Shown: piece after piece, positions 27,146 through 36,265 of the stretch | Layout: each line of letters opens with the position of its first letter | Position numbering within the stretch: position 1 is the stretch's first letter | Assembly (NCBI RefSeq): GCF_020525925.1 | Contig: NZ_CP084876.1 | Location: 3,968,001 to 4,032,000 of the forward strand | Origin: Klebsiella quasipneumoniae subsp. quasipneumoniae | GTDB lineage: Bacteria > Pseudomonadota > Gammaproteobacteria > Enterobacterales > Enterobacteriaceae | Reading direction: 5' to 3' | DNA: 64,000 nucleotides | Position numbers and translations under genes: made by a program | Notes under the pieces: generated by a model | Seen by the model: the letters and a program-made list of their open reading frames with translations, nothing else | The model's database searches: none | What the model was told of the DNA's origin: nothing

Positions 27146-28202
27146 GGCTTTGTTGAATAAATCGAACTTTTGCTGAGTTGAAGGATCAGATCACGCATCT
27201 TCCCGACAACGCAGACCGTTCCGTGGCAAAGCAAAAGTTCAAAATCACCAACTGGCCCACCTACAATAAAGCCCTCATCAACCGTGGCTCCATAACTTTC
27301 TGGCTGGATGATGAAGCTATTCAGGCCTGGTATGAGTCGGCAACGCCTTCATCACGGGGAAGACCTCAGCGCTATTCTGATCTCGCCATCACCACCGTTC
27401 TGGTCATTAAACGCGTGTTCAGGTTGACCCTGCGGGCTGCACAGGGTTTTATTGATTCCATTTTTACACTGATGAATGTTCCGTTGCGCTTCCCGGATTA
27501 CACCAGTGTCAGCAAGCGCGCAAAGTCGGTTAATGTCAGTTTCAAAACGTTCACCCGGGGTGAAATCGCGCATCTGGTGATTGATTCCACCGGGCTGAAG
27601 GTCTTTGGTGAAGGCGAATGGAAAGTCAAAAAACACGGCAAAGAACGCCGTCGTATATGGCGAAAGTTGCATCTGGCAGTTGACAGCAAAACACATGAAA
27701 TCATCTGTGCAGACCTGTCGCTGAACAATGTGACGGACTCAGAAGCCTTCCCGGGTCTTATCCGGCAGACTCACAGAAAAATCAGGGCAGCATCGGCAGA
27801 CGGCGCTTACGACACCCGGCTCTGTCACGATGAACTGCGGCGTAAGAAAATCAGCGCGCTTATCCCGCCCCGAAAAGGCGCGGGTTACTGGCCCGGTGAA
27901 TATGCAGACCGTAACCGTGCTGTTGCGAATCAGCGGCTGACCGGGAGTAATGCGCGGTGGAAATGGACAACAGATTATAACCGTCGCTCGATAGCGGAAA
28001 CGGCGATGTACCGGGTAAAACAGCTGTTCGGAGGTTCACTGACACTGCGTGACTACGATGGTCAGGTTGCAGAGGCTATGGCCCTGGTACGAGCGCTGAA
28101 CAAAATGACGAAAGCAGGTATGCCTGAAAGCGTGCGTATTGCCTGAAAACATAACCCGCTACGGGGGAGACTTACCCGAAATCTGATTTATTCAACAAAG
28201 CC
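27146..28202 (+). mobile_element. IS903 (IS5 family), complete, 1057 bp
   Basis: Perfect 18-bp terminal inverted repeats GGCTTTGTTGAATAAATC (27146-27163) and GATTTATTCAACAAAGCC (28185-28202) bound an intact transposase gene; total length is the IS903 length of 1057 bp. The nine bases on each side differ (CATTTTTCG and CCAGAACAC), so there is no target-site duplication. That suggests a deletion or rearrangement next to the element after insertion. Confidence 0.95.
27178..28146 (+). CDS. IS903 transposase (IS5 family, DDE)
   Basis: The 322-residue transposase begins MKDQITHLPDNADRSVAKQK and matches the IS903 protein. The DDE residues are visible in VIDSTGLKVFG, SADGAYD and the SIAETAMYRVKQLFG segment. 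It fills most of the element and is intact, so it could be active. Confidence 0.97.
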   Translation: MKDQITHLPDNADRSVAKQKFKITNWPTYNKALINRGSITFWLDDEAIQAWYESATPSSRGRPQRYSDLAITTVLVIKRVFRLTLRAAQGFIDSIFTLMNVPLRFPDYTSVSKRAKSVNVSFKTFTRGEIAHLVIDSTGLKVFGEGEWKVKKHGKERRRIWRKLHLAVDSKTHEIICADLSLNNVTDSEAFPGLIRQTHRKIRAASADGAYDTRLCHDELRRKKISALIPPRKGAGYWPGEYADRNRAVANQRLTGSNARWKWTTDYNRRSIAETAMYRVKQLFGGSLTLRDYDGQVAEAMALVRALNKMTKAGMPESVRIA

Positions 28203-28203
28203 C

Positions 28204-28282
28204 CAGAACACGTCAAACCTGCCTATCTATAGGCAGAACACACCATTTCTGCCATACATAGCCAGAACACACCGTTTCTGCC
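28204..28282. repeat. Three 20-bp direct repeats at about 30-bp spacing
   Basis: CAGAACACACCATTTCTGCC (28234-28253), CAGAACACACCGTTTCTGCC (28263-28282) and a diverged copy CAGAACACGTCAAACCTGCC (28204-28223) recur every 29-30 bp. Each good copy has GGCAGAA/TTCTGCC-type dyad symmetry. The array starts two bases after the IS903 end, so it may have been cut by it. They look like operators or iterons for a DNA-binding protein. Confidence 0.7.
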
Positions 28283-28621
28283 TATAAATAAAATATGGGC
28301 ATTTTCATGGGGCAGTATGATTCTACATGTAATGTTCAAACTGCTACGCAGCAACGGTGACCAGCATGAACAGAACGACGAGGACAACGCCCATCACCCT
28401 GCACCTTGTAAAGAATGCCACTCCTGCAGAGAGACCAATTAACGCCAGGGTGACTGGCCAGATAGCAATTGCCGTCAAGTAGGCCGCTATCAGGTAATCC
28501 TTTGTCAAACCTTATATCTCTTTTTCTTTCAGGGCTTTTGTAACTACCGAACACATAACAGGCTAATTAGCAAAACATAATCAGAGCCCTGTGATAACAG
28601 GGCTCGCATTTTTCTGGTTAT
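28283..28621. other. Region without a convincing gene
   Basis: About 340 bp between the repeat array and the stop of the 379-residue lipoprotein gene. A 72-codon minus-strand frame is present but lacks a site and family features. Nothing else was seen. Confidence 0.4.
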
Positions 28622-29761
28622 TCAAAGAGAGCTTTTTTTCGCTGCTTCAACCTCAGTTTCACAAACATCATAGTTATTGAAATTATACTGAAGGAAGATA
28701 TATCCTTTATCAGAACTGTTTGCTCTAGCTTCGATCGATACGGAAGTTAATTTACTTTTTAGTGGAGCCTCTGCAGTTCCTTTCCACTCAGCTGACAAAT
28801 ATCTTTCATGCTTATACAATCCCATCATCCAGTCTCTGGGGTCTTTCCATATTGAACCAGCCAGAAGGAAGTCATTTTCCTTGGCCTTTCCATAGATAGA
28901 AGATAGTGACTCCATGAGATCTTTAAATCTTGACTTGATAGTAAAGCCATAACTATCTGTATCAATATCTTTCCCAAGAGCTCTTATTTGGCATAGCCCT
29001 ACTGTTGGAGATATCAACAGCCCATACGCCTCAAAGCCAGCATTCATTTTGGGTAAAGAGTTAGCCGTATAAAGATTGACATTATTCGCCATTGGCTCAA
29101 GCTCTTCACCAATCATGTCTTCAATATTTTTCTTAGACAAACCGGCCTCTAAACCGAATGGTCCTTCACCTGGTGGAAGTAACGGCGTTCTGGTGGAATG
29201 GGGTTCTGCTTTGTCTGCTTGTTTTTCTGTGATTGCTTCGTTTGCTTGCTCATTAGGTACTTTCACTTCAGCTAACCCATACGTTGCCGAAAGGTATCTC
29301 TGTTGAAGCATCGCCCTTGTTTGCTCCTGCGTCGCAATAGCAGATAGTTTCAGTGCCTGTAGCAGACCACCACTGTACTGACTTGCATCTTTCTTAGCAT
29401 CGGCAATCTGTGTATCAAGAGTTTCAATTTCAGTTTTTAATGCCGCCGCTGCTTCAGGATTTGGTTTAACACCGCTAACAGATATCTCAATCTTAGCCCC
29501 CGACTCAATCGCGTTAATACGCTGCTCCAAAAGGGCTTTATTAGTCCCTAAGACTTCAAGTCTGGCTGTTATAAGATTTCTAATTAATCCCCCAGTATAC
29601 TGCCCCTGCTGTGATTTAGCCTCGACAATTTCTTGTTCAGCCTTAGCCAGTTCGCTACGGAGACTTGCAACTTCCTGCTTCTGCTCCGGGGTTAAATCCT
29701 TTGGCCCACACCCAGCCAAGAGGCTAGTGGCAATAACGCATGCTAAAAGTGTCTTTTTCAT
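28622..29761 (-). CDS. Predicted lipoprotein with coiled coil (379 residues), island cargo
   Basis: The protein begins MKKTLLACVIATSLLAGCGP, a signal peptide with lipobox LAGC and acylated cysteine near residue 19, so it should be membrane-anchored. Residues about 25-160 form a coiled coil with an internal duplication: QYTGGLIRNLITARLE and QYSGGLLQALKLSAIA occupy equivalent places about 80 residues apart. The C-terminal half (about 205-375) is globular. The gene is AT-rich and stands alone with its own upstream region. I do not recognise the family; a surface or envelope role is inferred from the lipobox only. Confidence 0.78.
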   Translation of the reverse strand: MKKTLLACVIATSLLAGCGPKDLTPEQKQEVASLRSELAKAEQEIVEAKSQQGQYTGGLIRNLITARLEVLGTNKALLEQRINAIESGAKIEISVSGVKPNPEAAAALKTEIETLDTQIADAKKDASQYSGGLLQALKLSAIATQEQTRAMLQQRYLSATYGLAEVKVPNEQANEAITEKQADKAEPHSTRTPLLPPGEGPFGLEAGLSKKNIEDMIGEELEPMANNVNLYTANSLPKMNAGFEAYGLLISPTVGLCQIRALGKDIDTDSYGFTIKSRFKDLMESLSSIYGKAKENDFLLAGSIWKDPRDWMMGLYKHERYLSAEWKGTAEAPLKSKLTSVSIEARANSSDKGYIFLQYNFNNYDVCETEVEAAKKSSL

Positions 29762-30258
29762 ATCCCTAATCTCATTATGTCAGCTCGGATTTATCCTAAC
29801 ATCAATCGAAGCAGCAAAAAATCACCACCAATTCCTGTAGTAGGTAGAAGCGAATGGATCACCGTGTCGATGTAGCACGGAGTTAACACGTATCCCTGAT
29901 AAATACACAGGTATCGCCCCTCCTGATTTCCATCTAATATTGAGCTATATCATCTGCATACCCTGTACGCATAGCTCTGACAGTTCTTCTGCGCCAGTCT
30001 GTGAAGAGGTGTCATACCCCGACACTGCAGGTCGCATGAAGGATGCTGGATCTGTTTATTGAGTATCGGCTTCAAATGCCCGTGATTGCTGGGTTTCTTG
30101 TAATGCGTTTTCTCAGTGGGTACACCCTTGTGTACACGGTATTTTGAGGTGCTGCCTTTGGCTGCTCATTTTATGCTCTCATGCTTGCTGTTCTGGCCTC
30201 TTATCTTTTGCGCCTTATTGTATGATACCTCTATCCCACAATAAGGAATCAGCCAGCC
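29762..30258. promoter_or_regulatory. Divergent intergenic region
   Basis: About 500 bp separate two divergent genes. A good minus-10-like TATGAT occurs at about 30221, shortly before the plus-strand start at 30259. I found no coding frame with a ribosome binding site. Confidence 0.45.
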
Positions 30259-30618
30259 ATGAGAATGACCAGCCGCAAAAAAGAGATACTCAGCTACTTT
30301 GAGCCGGATAACCTCGAATGGGTGACGGGTGAGATTGGTGCGCCGCCGTTCGATGTGTCGGGCGTGGCCTACCTTCTTCATGGCATGGCGTCGTTCGATA
30401 AGCGCCACCAGCTAGAATCAACCCGGCGAACTCTTGAAAGTATGGTTGCTGGTGGGTTGCTTGAGCGGGTGACAGTGTACGAATCCCGGCAGATAAAAAG
30501 CGGCGGTGAGACTAGCGCAACGGTCGTGCGCTACGGTTTACCCGGACAGTGTGCCGTTGTGCGCGATAATGGCGGCGCTGATAAAGCGATTGATGGGGAA
30601 TGCTGGCGGGTCAGTTAA
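30259..30618 (+). CDS. Phage-type small protein, probable winged-helix (119 residues)
   Basis: The product begins MRMTSRKKEILSYFEPDNLE and contains a helix-turn-helix-like arrangement (WVTGEIGAPPFDVSGVAYLL, then SFDKRHQLESTRRTLESMVA, then LERVTVYESRQ as a wing). This suggests a DNA-binding winged helix, but the family is not certain. It is the only plus-strand gene in the body of element 2 apart from the IS903 transposase, and its end overlaps the convergent pRiA4b-like gene by eight bases. Confidence 0.68.
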   Translation: MRMTSRKKEILSYFEPDNLEWVTGEIGAPPFDVSGVAYLLHGMASFDKRHQLESTRRTLESMVAGGLLERVTVYESRQIKSGGETSATVVRYGLPGQCAVVRDNGGADKAIDGECWRVS

Positions 30619-31153
30619 GAGCCTGCAATCTGTCGTTAATGCTGTTCAGGTCGTAAACCCGGCGTTCAATATCCAGCATAAGGAAATTGCGTATCTCGGC
30701 CTGTTCAGGATTATCAGATTCTCTGGCCTGTAAGAGCAATTCATTGTAACCATGCAATCCCCCCGAATTTTCCGCCGGGGTAGTCCCCCTCCCACGCAAA
30801 CAGCTAACAGGCTGGATGCTGGTATCATGTGTTTGCTTCTCCAGCACAATAAGGCAATCCCACCAGTCGCCAAAGTCATACGTGTAAACCAGCTTGTCAC
30901 CCTCATTCTGGATCGCCGCCCATAGTGGCGTGATTGCCGCATTATCCATGCTTTCACCCTCACCCCATACGCGATACTCGCTACCTAGATCACCTTTACG
31001 GCCTTTCTCGAACATATACAGATGTTCGTCATTCCAGCCAAAAGCCAACTGGATCACCGCGTGAAGTTCACTAAAGGGGATTTGCTCTGGAACCAGCACA
31101 CGCCGCCATATTGGTGGTTTGCTGTCTCGGATGGTTATCTTTAGCTGGTACAT
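30611..31153 (-). CDS. pRiA4b ORF-3-like family protein
   Basis: The 180-residue protein from ATG 31153 (MYQLKITIRDSKPPIWRRVL) has the family features: IWRRVLVP, FSELHAVIQLAFGW, HLYMFE, and YTYDFGDWWDCLI. An AGGA site precedes this start, whereas a longer frame to 31201 lacks one. The family occurs on plasmids and mobile islands; no biochemical role is established. Confidence 0.88.
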   Translation of the reverse strand: MYQLKITIRDSKPPIWRRVLVPEQIPFSELHAVIQLAFGWNDEHLYMFEKGRKGDLGSEYRVWGEGESMDNAAITPLWAAIQNEGDKLVYTYDFGDWWDCLIVLEKQTHDTSIQPVSCLRGRGTTPAENSGGLHGYNELLLQARESDNPEQAEIRNFLMLDIERRVYDLNSINDRLQALN

Positions 31154-31388
31154 GCAAATCCTGAATAAATGCGAATCGGAAGGATAACGATACTGACGCA
31201 CTCACAATTCTGTAAAGGTGAATAAAGGTAATTTGCTTAATAAGCATAAGTTACATGCGGAATAATCCCGTATCTACCTGCGCGGCGCTGGCTTCTTCCA
31301 CTGGTAGGCTTGTGCGCTCAACCTGCGGCGGTGGCGCTCTTTATCGTGCCGTGATCATGGGGTAAGCGTTAGGGCAATCTTAGCGTGC

Positions 31389-32018
31389 TCATGGGGTAGC
31401 CTTTTTCGATGCCCGTTCAAATGACCGAATTGACGCCTCCACTTTGCGTATCACCCGAGCAAACCCTTTAGCGTCCCTCGGTTCTTTCAGCCGCCAGTAA
31501 GCTGATTCAGTCTTTAGCAGTCGAGAGCGCTTTTTCTCGAAGGTATCCCATCTCATGCCGGCAGGCTTCGGAAACTTGAGCGGGCTATTTAGCAGGCTGC
31601 CCGCGGGTGGGTAATCATCCCCCCATATATCATGCCTCTGCTTCCACACACTGCGCCGTAAGCGAGCGATCTCATCTTCACTCTGGCTGGCATAGTGAAG
31701 GCTCCAGCATTTACGACACCCTACATCCTTCCGGCCAATAAATAATTTCGCAACCCGGCCACCACAATGCGGGCAAATGTACCATCGCCGATAGCCAAAA
31801 CCTACCCGGGTGATCGTGATGCCAATAACCCGCGTTACCCCGTTGATTGTCGCGCTGTATCCACCAGAGGCCAGAGAGAAGCACACCATTCCGCTCTCGG
31901 TATCACAAAAAATGTGTGTTTTCGGGCTCGAATCCACCAGCCTGCTTTGCAGATTTGCCAGAAACTGGAGGTTAATTCGTGGTAGCGCAGAGGTGTAAAC
32001 CCGCGTCTGCTCTCTCAT
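31389..32018 (-). CDS. Zinc-ribbon island protein of unknown function (209 residues)
   Basis: The protein has a four-cysteine zinc ribbon at about residues 82-105 (YICPHCGG then VGCRKCWSLHYASQ). A basic helical C-terminal half follows (RLRRSVWKQRHDI; KKRSRLLKTESAYWRLKEP). Proteins of this kind are common beside phage and integrative-element genes. Nucleic-acid binding is plausible; I cannot name it. Confidence 0.75.
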   Translation of the reverse strand: MREQTRVYTSALPRINLQFLANLQSRLVDSSPKTHIFCDTESGMVCFSLASGGYSATINGVTRVIGITITRVGFGYRRWYICPHCGGRVAKLFIGRKDVGCRKCWSLHYASQSEDEIARLRRSVWKQRHDIWGDDYPPAGSLLNSPLKFPKPAGMRWDTFEKKRSRLLKTESAYWRLKEPRDAKGFARVIRKVEASIRSFERASKKATP

Positions 32019-32188
32019 TGGCTCAGATCTCCGCTAAAAAAATCCCCAAATGAATACGAAATTATATGAATTCTGCACAATTGGTTACTGCGAATACGGC
32101 CTAATAATCGTCGCTAGAACCTTAACAATTGTTAACTACTCATGGGGTAAGTAACTGATGCGCAAGTATCAGTTCCGTTTTTCCGATA

Positions 32189-32560
32189 TCAGCGTTTTGA
32201 CAGCTCGCGAACGATAGCGGCAACCATCTGCGGCTTCGCATCCTCGATACCTTTCTGCAGAAACTCTTTCTTTGCCGTCGAACGCCTGAACGTCTGCGGT
32301 ATAGCCGGATCCTGAACATAAATTGCATAATTTGCGGAGTAACCGATACGGCCGGTTATTCTCGTTCCTCTGGCTACAACTTCCCGATACTGTGAATTTA
32401 TCAGGGTACTGGTATCAATCGGAGTATAGAGGGCGGCGACCAACGAACCTTCTTGCAATGCTGCCTGAACAGCGCGGTATGCCCGGCGCCCGGCTATATC
32501 TTTCACCAGCGCATTGATGTTGCGGCGAATGTTGTTCATTCCCCTGCCTTTGATACCCAT
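32189..32560 (-). CDS. HK97 gp10-like phage tail/neck component
   Basis: The 123-residue basic protein has the gp10-like pattern: an N-terminal helix of about 30 residues (RRNINALVKDIAGRRAYRAV), the central TPIDTSTLINSQYREVVARG and YSANYAIYVQDPA segments, and a C-terminal helix (AKPQMVAAIVRELSKR). In phages this family caps or completes the tail next to the neck. Here it lies downstream of the tape-measure gene with a 94-residue gene between them and without head or other tail genes. Confidence 0.72.
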   Translation of the reverse strand: MGIKGRGMNNIRRNINALVKDIAGRRAYRAVQAALQEGSLVAALYTPIDTSTLINSQYREVVARGTRITGRIGYSANYAIYVQDPAIPQTFRRSTAKKEFLQKGIEDAKPQMVAAIVRELSKR

Positions 32561-32764
32561 TTATCACCCCTTATCTCTGTCTGGTACGCACTGAAAAAAC
32601 CTTCATTTTGCTGCGTACCGTGCTGCGTACTGCGAACCTAAAAACTTTGACGGCTCAAGTCTCATTGTTGTTCTTAGCCCGCTACTGGCGCGGGTTTAAG
32701 AATGCCCGCGTTTTAAATCCGTCCAGTACAGTCCAATATTTTAAAGCCGTTTTCGGTGCGAACC

Positions 32765-33049
32765 TCAATGCGAACCAGCGCCTTGGCTGGTGGCCTGCCG
32801 CTTTCTCTCCAGCCAGCGGCGGAATCCCTCTAACTGCCGGGCCTTACCCTCTGGTGTCTTTGCGCCGGTGCTCATGCCTCCGTGTAACTTACAGCGGCCA
32901 GAAGCATACAGGGCTGTCATTTTGCAGGGTGTCCCTTTCCTCGTCGTCGCTCCGCACGTCATATCCCTACAGGCTTCCGGGAGAGGTGTTCCGCCGCCGA
33001 TATCGTCAGCCCACGCACGGTATAGTTTTCGCTTTTCGTCGTTAGTCAC
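32765..33049 (-). CDS. HGGM-motif phage protein
   Basis: About 94 residues from a GTG at 33049 with AAAGG upstream; a TTG at 33070 is an alternative. The central part reads MTCGATTRKGTPCKMTALYA, then CKLHGGMSTGAKTPEGKARQ, the known HGGMxxG(x)TPEG motif with paired cysteines. Such proteins accompany packaging or structural genes in many phages; function unknown. Confidence 0.75.
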   Translation of the reverse strand: MTNDEKRKLYRAWADDIGGGTPLPEACRDMTCGATTRKGTPCKMTALYASGRCKLHGGMSTGAKTPEGKARQLEGFRRWLERKRQATSQGAGSH

Positions 33050-33216
33050 GGGATCGCCTTTCGATGTCAACTTTTGTCACCCTCTCATGGAGTAGGTTGT
33101 TTACTGGCTGCGTTCACGCGAAAAAAAGTTCTTATTTCCGACGGGTGAAAATGCTCTTAAACTGGCAGTCCTGTAAAGCATGGGGGGAGAGGGTTTACCT
33201 CCCCCCTTAGACCACA

Positions 33217-35928
33217 TTAAAAGGCTCCCCTTGCCTGCCGTCTAAGCCCGTGCGCATCTGCGATCGCTGTGGACATTGGGCCGCCTGTATCCACGTCATT
33301 GAGAAATCCAGTAACTGTTACCACGTCACCTTGCTGGAAAGCGTCAGCGCCAGTGATGTTGTGCTGGCTGCCAGTGGTCTGATCTATCAGTTGGATATTT
33401 ACCTGTATCGACCGTTTAGAGCTATCTCCCGATTGACTGAATGATGCTGATGAAGCAGGTAGATATTCCTTACCTGTAGACGCCTTCTGGATCGTCGGAG
33501 AACTGCCGGTAACATCCTTATTGCTGAACACTCGGCCTCGGTCACCAGGAATCATAATTAACCCGTTCTTGGTCTGCAGGAGTTCAGGCATATTCCCTTC
33601 GCCAACCTGGTACGCGCCACCAGCACCTACCGTTCCGCCATTTTTTCGTTTGCCGGCCAGAGCGGCACCGATGGCGAACGCTGCTACCATGCCGGCTATA
33701 CCGGCGATAGCTGCGCCACCGAATGTAGCGATAGAGGCTGCGGCTGCGGCAGGAGCCCACGCGGCAGCGGTTTGCGCACCGGCCTGTTGTGATGAGTTAG
33801 ATGTCATCTTATCGGCTATCATCGCCATCGCAGCATTTTTCAGGTATTGAATGCCAACTTCAACCAGAGCCTGAATGACGCTATTAAGAATGGCGTTACC
33901 CAGATTCTTGAAAGCCTCTGTGGCGCTTTGCGTACCGTTGATTAATCCCGTCATCGAACTGGCGGCCTGGCTGGCAAAACCATCAACTGCCGCCGCCATA
34001 AGTTCGTTAGTTGTGCTTTGGTTGCGGAATATCTCCCATTGAGCCTCAATTCGCTGTTTTTCATAGGTATTGTTTGCAGCGTTCCTGAGAGCTAAGGCTT
34101 CCTGTTCAGTGATTGTCTTTTGCTGTTCAAACTGCTGAATAAGCGCAAGTTCCTGAGCATGCTGGTTAGCGAGGCGCTGTACTGGATCTACCTCGCCGGC
34201 TGCCTGTTGCTGTGGCGTAACGACCTGCTGCGCACGAATTTTGGCTAGGTTGACCTGGTGCTGCTGTTCCATCAACTCCGATTGCTGGTTATAGGTCTTC
34301 TGATCAATCATCTGGCCATCGAGCTGGCGTTTAAGTTGATCTCTGCCGTCAGAATAGGCTTTATTTTCCTTCCTGAGCGGGTCATTGCTGATCGCATCAT
34401 TAAGGTCTTTCTGTCGCTGCTGAGCGTCAAATAACTGCCCGGCCAACTCACGCACTCTTTCCTTCTGTGCATCGGTAGCCTTAGCTCCGAGAGCGGCCAC
34501 GGCATTAAACTGTGCGGCCTCTCTGGTGTTCTCGTCATAGCGCATTGTCAAAACGGCAATCTGCCGCTGCAGGTTGTCTATTGAGTCATCGCCGCGGGCA
34601 AAGGCATTCTTCGGCGTTTTATCCTGTTTTTTTCTGGCGTCGGCAATTTGCTTATCCAGAACAGCAGCAGCTTCAGCATATTTCTTATCATCGATTAGCC
34701 CTTTGGCCTTGTCTTTGCTTAGCTGTTCACGCTGCTGGGTGAGCTTATCAACTACTGTTTGACCAGATTTAATGATCGAATTGGCGTTGTTCTCTGCAGT
34801 TTTCTTTTCGAGATTGGTGATATAGGCTGGCTTAGATCCGTCTACAGAACCCGATGCCGCCTTGCCAACATCGGAATAAAGGGATTTTGCTCGTTCTAGC
34901 GCCGCTATTTGACCTTTGATAGCATCTATTTGTGTTTTAGTGCCTGCGTCAGTGTAGATAGAAGCTTTGGAAACGGTATTGTAAGCCGCTTCAGTTACAG
35001 CTAATTTTTTATTCAGCGAATCCAACTGCGCATCTATCGCAACAATAGGATCTACATTTCCGGTGGCTACGGAGATTGAAAGAGCAGTTTGGTCGAGAAG
35101 TTTTGCCAAATAGCGCGACGTCCCAATAGCATCATCAATTTTGGAGATAGCTACCCCGAACTGAGTAATCAAAGCATTTGTTGCCTGCGATACAGTGCGC
35201 GGCATAGTCTCAAACTGCTGGTTGATTTCATCGGACCGCTTTTCGATTGCCGCAAGCACTTCACCAATATCTAACTTGCCGGCCAGCATCAATTGTCGAA
35301 GCTCGTTAAACGGAATTCCCATGCCGTCGGCAATCTGTCGAGCCAACTCAGGCATTTGTTCCAGTACCGAGTTAAACTCTTCCGCCTGAATTCTTCCTGA
35401 CGCTACCGATTGCATAAATTGCCTGAGAGCGTTAGCCATTTCCTGAGCCGATGAGCCACCGATAGTGCCAATCTTTTGCAGCGTCATCACGAGCCGGTTA
35501 ACATCGCTGTTAGTAGCACCTACGGTTTTCAGTGTGGCGGTGAGTTGCTGCCAGAGGTTGACGGTATCCCCAAGGCTGGCCCCGGTTGTCGAAGCAATAC
35601 TCACAAGCTGCTGAAAGCTCCGCGCCCCTTCCTCTGAACTAGAGGATAAACGCGTTACTCGCGCCTGAAGTAGCGTGAATTCCTCAGAAAGCTGCTGGAG
35701 CTTTATCAGCGCCTGAATTGATATGTATCCTTTCACGGCCACAGCAAGGCGCGAAAACCCTCCACCCAAGTTATCCAGGCTTTTATCTAGCTTGTCAGCA
35801 GAGTTAGCTGTCTTTTTGACTGAGTTTTCAATTTGCTTTAAAGCTGTATCTGCACTCGCCTGACCAGCCAGCAGTTTGGCCGCATCGGCTTCAATCTCAA
35901 TGGTGTATTTGCCAAAATCAGTTGTCAT
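33217..35928 (-). CDS. Tail tape-measure protein, lambda gpH-like
   Basis: The 903-residue protein starts MTTDFGKYTIEIEADAAKLL. Residues about 60-260 match the tape-measure N-terminal domain (GGSSAQEMANALRQFMQSVA, EEFNSVLEQMPELARQIADG). A long coiled-coil, glutamine-rich middle follows, then the lambda-type C-terminal region (MTGLINGTQSATEAFKNLGN and alanine/glycine-rich hydrophobic segments, GGTVGAGGAYQVGE). Length is close to lambda gpH (853), so a tail of similar length would be predicted. It is intact. No major tail, tail-tip, portal, terminase or capsid gene is nearby. Confidence 0.93.
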   Translation of the reverse strand: MTTDFGKYTIEIEADAAKLLAGQASADTALKQIENSVKKTANSADKLDKSLDNLGGGFSRLAVAVKGYISIQALIKLQQLSEEFTLLQARVTRLSSSSEEGARSFQQLVSIASTTGASLGDTVNLWQQLTATLKTVGATNSDVNRLVMTLQKIGTIGGSSAQEMANALRQFMQSVASGRIQAEEFNSVLEQMPELARQIADGMGIPFNELRQLMLAGKLDIGEVLAAIEKRSDEINQQFETMPRTVSQATNALITQFGVAISKIDDAIGTSRYLAKLLDQTALSISVATGNVDPIVAIDAQLDSLNKKLAVTEAAYNTVSKASIYTDAGTKTQIDAIKGQIAALERAKSLYSDVGKAASGSVDGSKPAYITNLEKKTAENNANSIIKSGQTVVDKLTQQREQLSKDKAKGLIDDKKYAEAAAVLDKQIADARKKQDKTPKNAFARGDDSIDNLQRQIAVLTMRYDENTREAAQFNAVAALGAKATDAQKERVRELAGQLFDAQQRQKDLNDAISNDPLRKENKAYSDGRDQLKRQLDGQMIDQKTYNQQSELMEQQHQVNLAKIRAQQVVTPQQQAAGEVDPVQRLANQHAQELALIQQFEQQKTITEQEALALRNAANNTYEKQRIEAQWEIFRNQSTTNELMAAAVDGFASQAASSMTGLINGTQSATEAFKNLGNAILNSVIQALVEVGIQYLKNAAMAMIADKMTSNSSQQAGAQTAAAWAPAAAAASIATFGGAAIAGIAGMVAAFAIGAALAGKRKNGGTVGAGGAYQVGEGNMPELLQTKNGLIMIPGDRGRVFSNKDVTGSSPTIQKASTGKEYLPASSASFSQSGDSSKRSIQVNIQLIDQTTGSQHNITGADAFQQGDVVTVTGFLNDVDTGGPMSTAIADAHGLRRQARGAF

Positions 35929-35935
35929 GAGCGCC

Positions 35936-36265
35936 TCAGTGTAGGGTTCTTACTTTGTTTTTTTTCAGAGCGTTGGTGTTCAGAAGATTTATGACTAATC
36001 GACCATGTTCGGTAAGGCGATATTCAGGGCCATCAAATGATATAAAATTCATTAACATGCGATAGGCTTCTCGTTCAAATGTCGCGCCATATTGATCTTT
36101 AGCGGCATATATTGTGTTATCGACAAGCCCCGCGGCGAGCAGGTGTTTTTCAACGTTGCCACTTACACCGCCAATGCTAATAATGTTGGAGCCAGTTTCC
36201 CGGCGCAGATCGCGAATATAGGTTTCGGCAATAACTTCAGCCAATCTCTGTAGTTGCTCCATCAC
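35936..36265 (-). CDS. Island protein of unknown function (109 residues)
   Basis: The protein starts with a helix (MMEQLQRLAEVIAETYIRDL) and includes VEKHLLAAGLVDNTIYAAKD. The start overlaps the previous small gene by ATGA and the stop lies seven bases before the tape-measure start, so the three form one unit. Family unknown; possibly a tail assembly partner from its position only. Confidence 0.65.
   Translation of the reverse strand: MMEQLQRLAEVIAETYIRDLRRETGSNIISIGGVSGNVEKHLLAAGLVDNTIYAAKDQYGATFEREAYRMLMNFISFDGPEYRLTEHGRLVINLLNTNALKKNKVRTLH

Noticed and set aside
28204..28282. Short CRISPR array
   Set aside because: Only three copies with spacers of about ten bases, too short for CRISPR; read as operators or iterons.
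28336..28554. 72-codon minus-strand frame
   Set aside because: No ribosome site, no recognisable composition, and no neighbour coupling.
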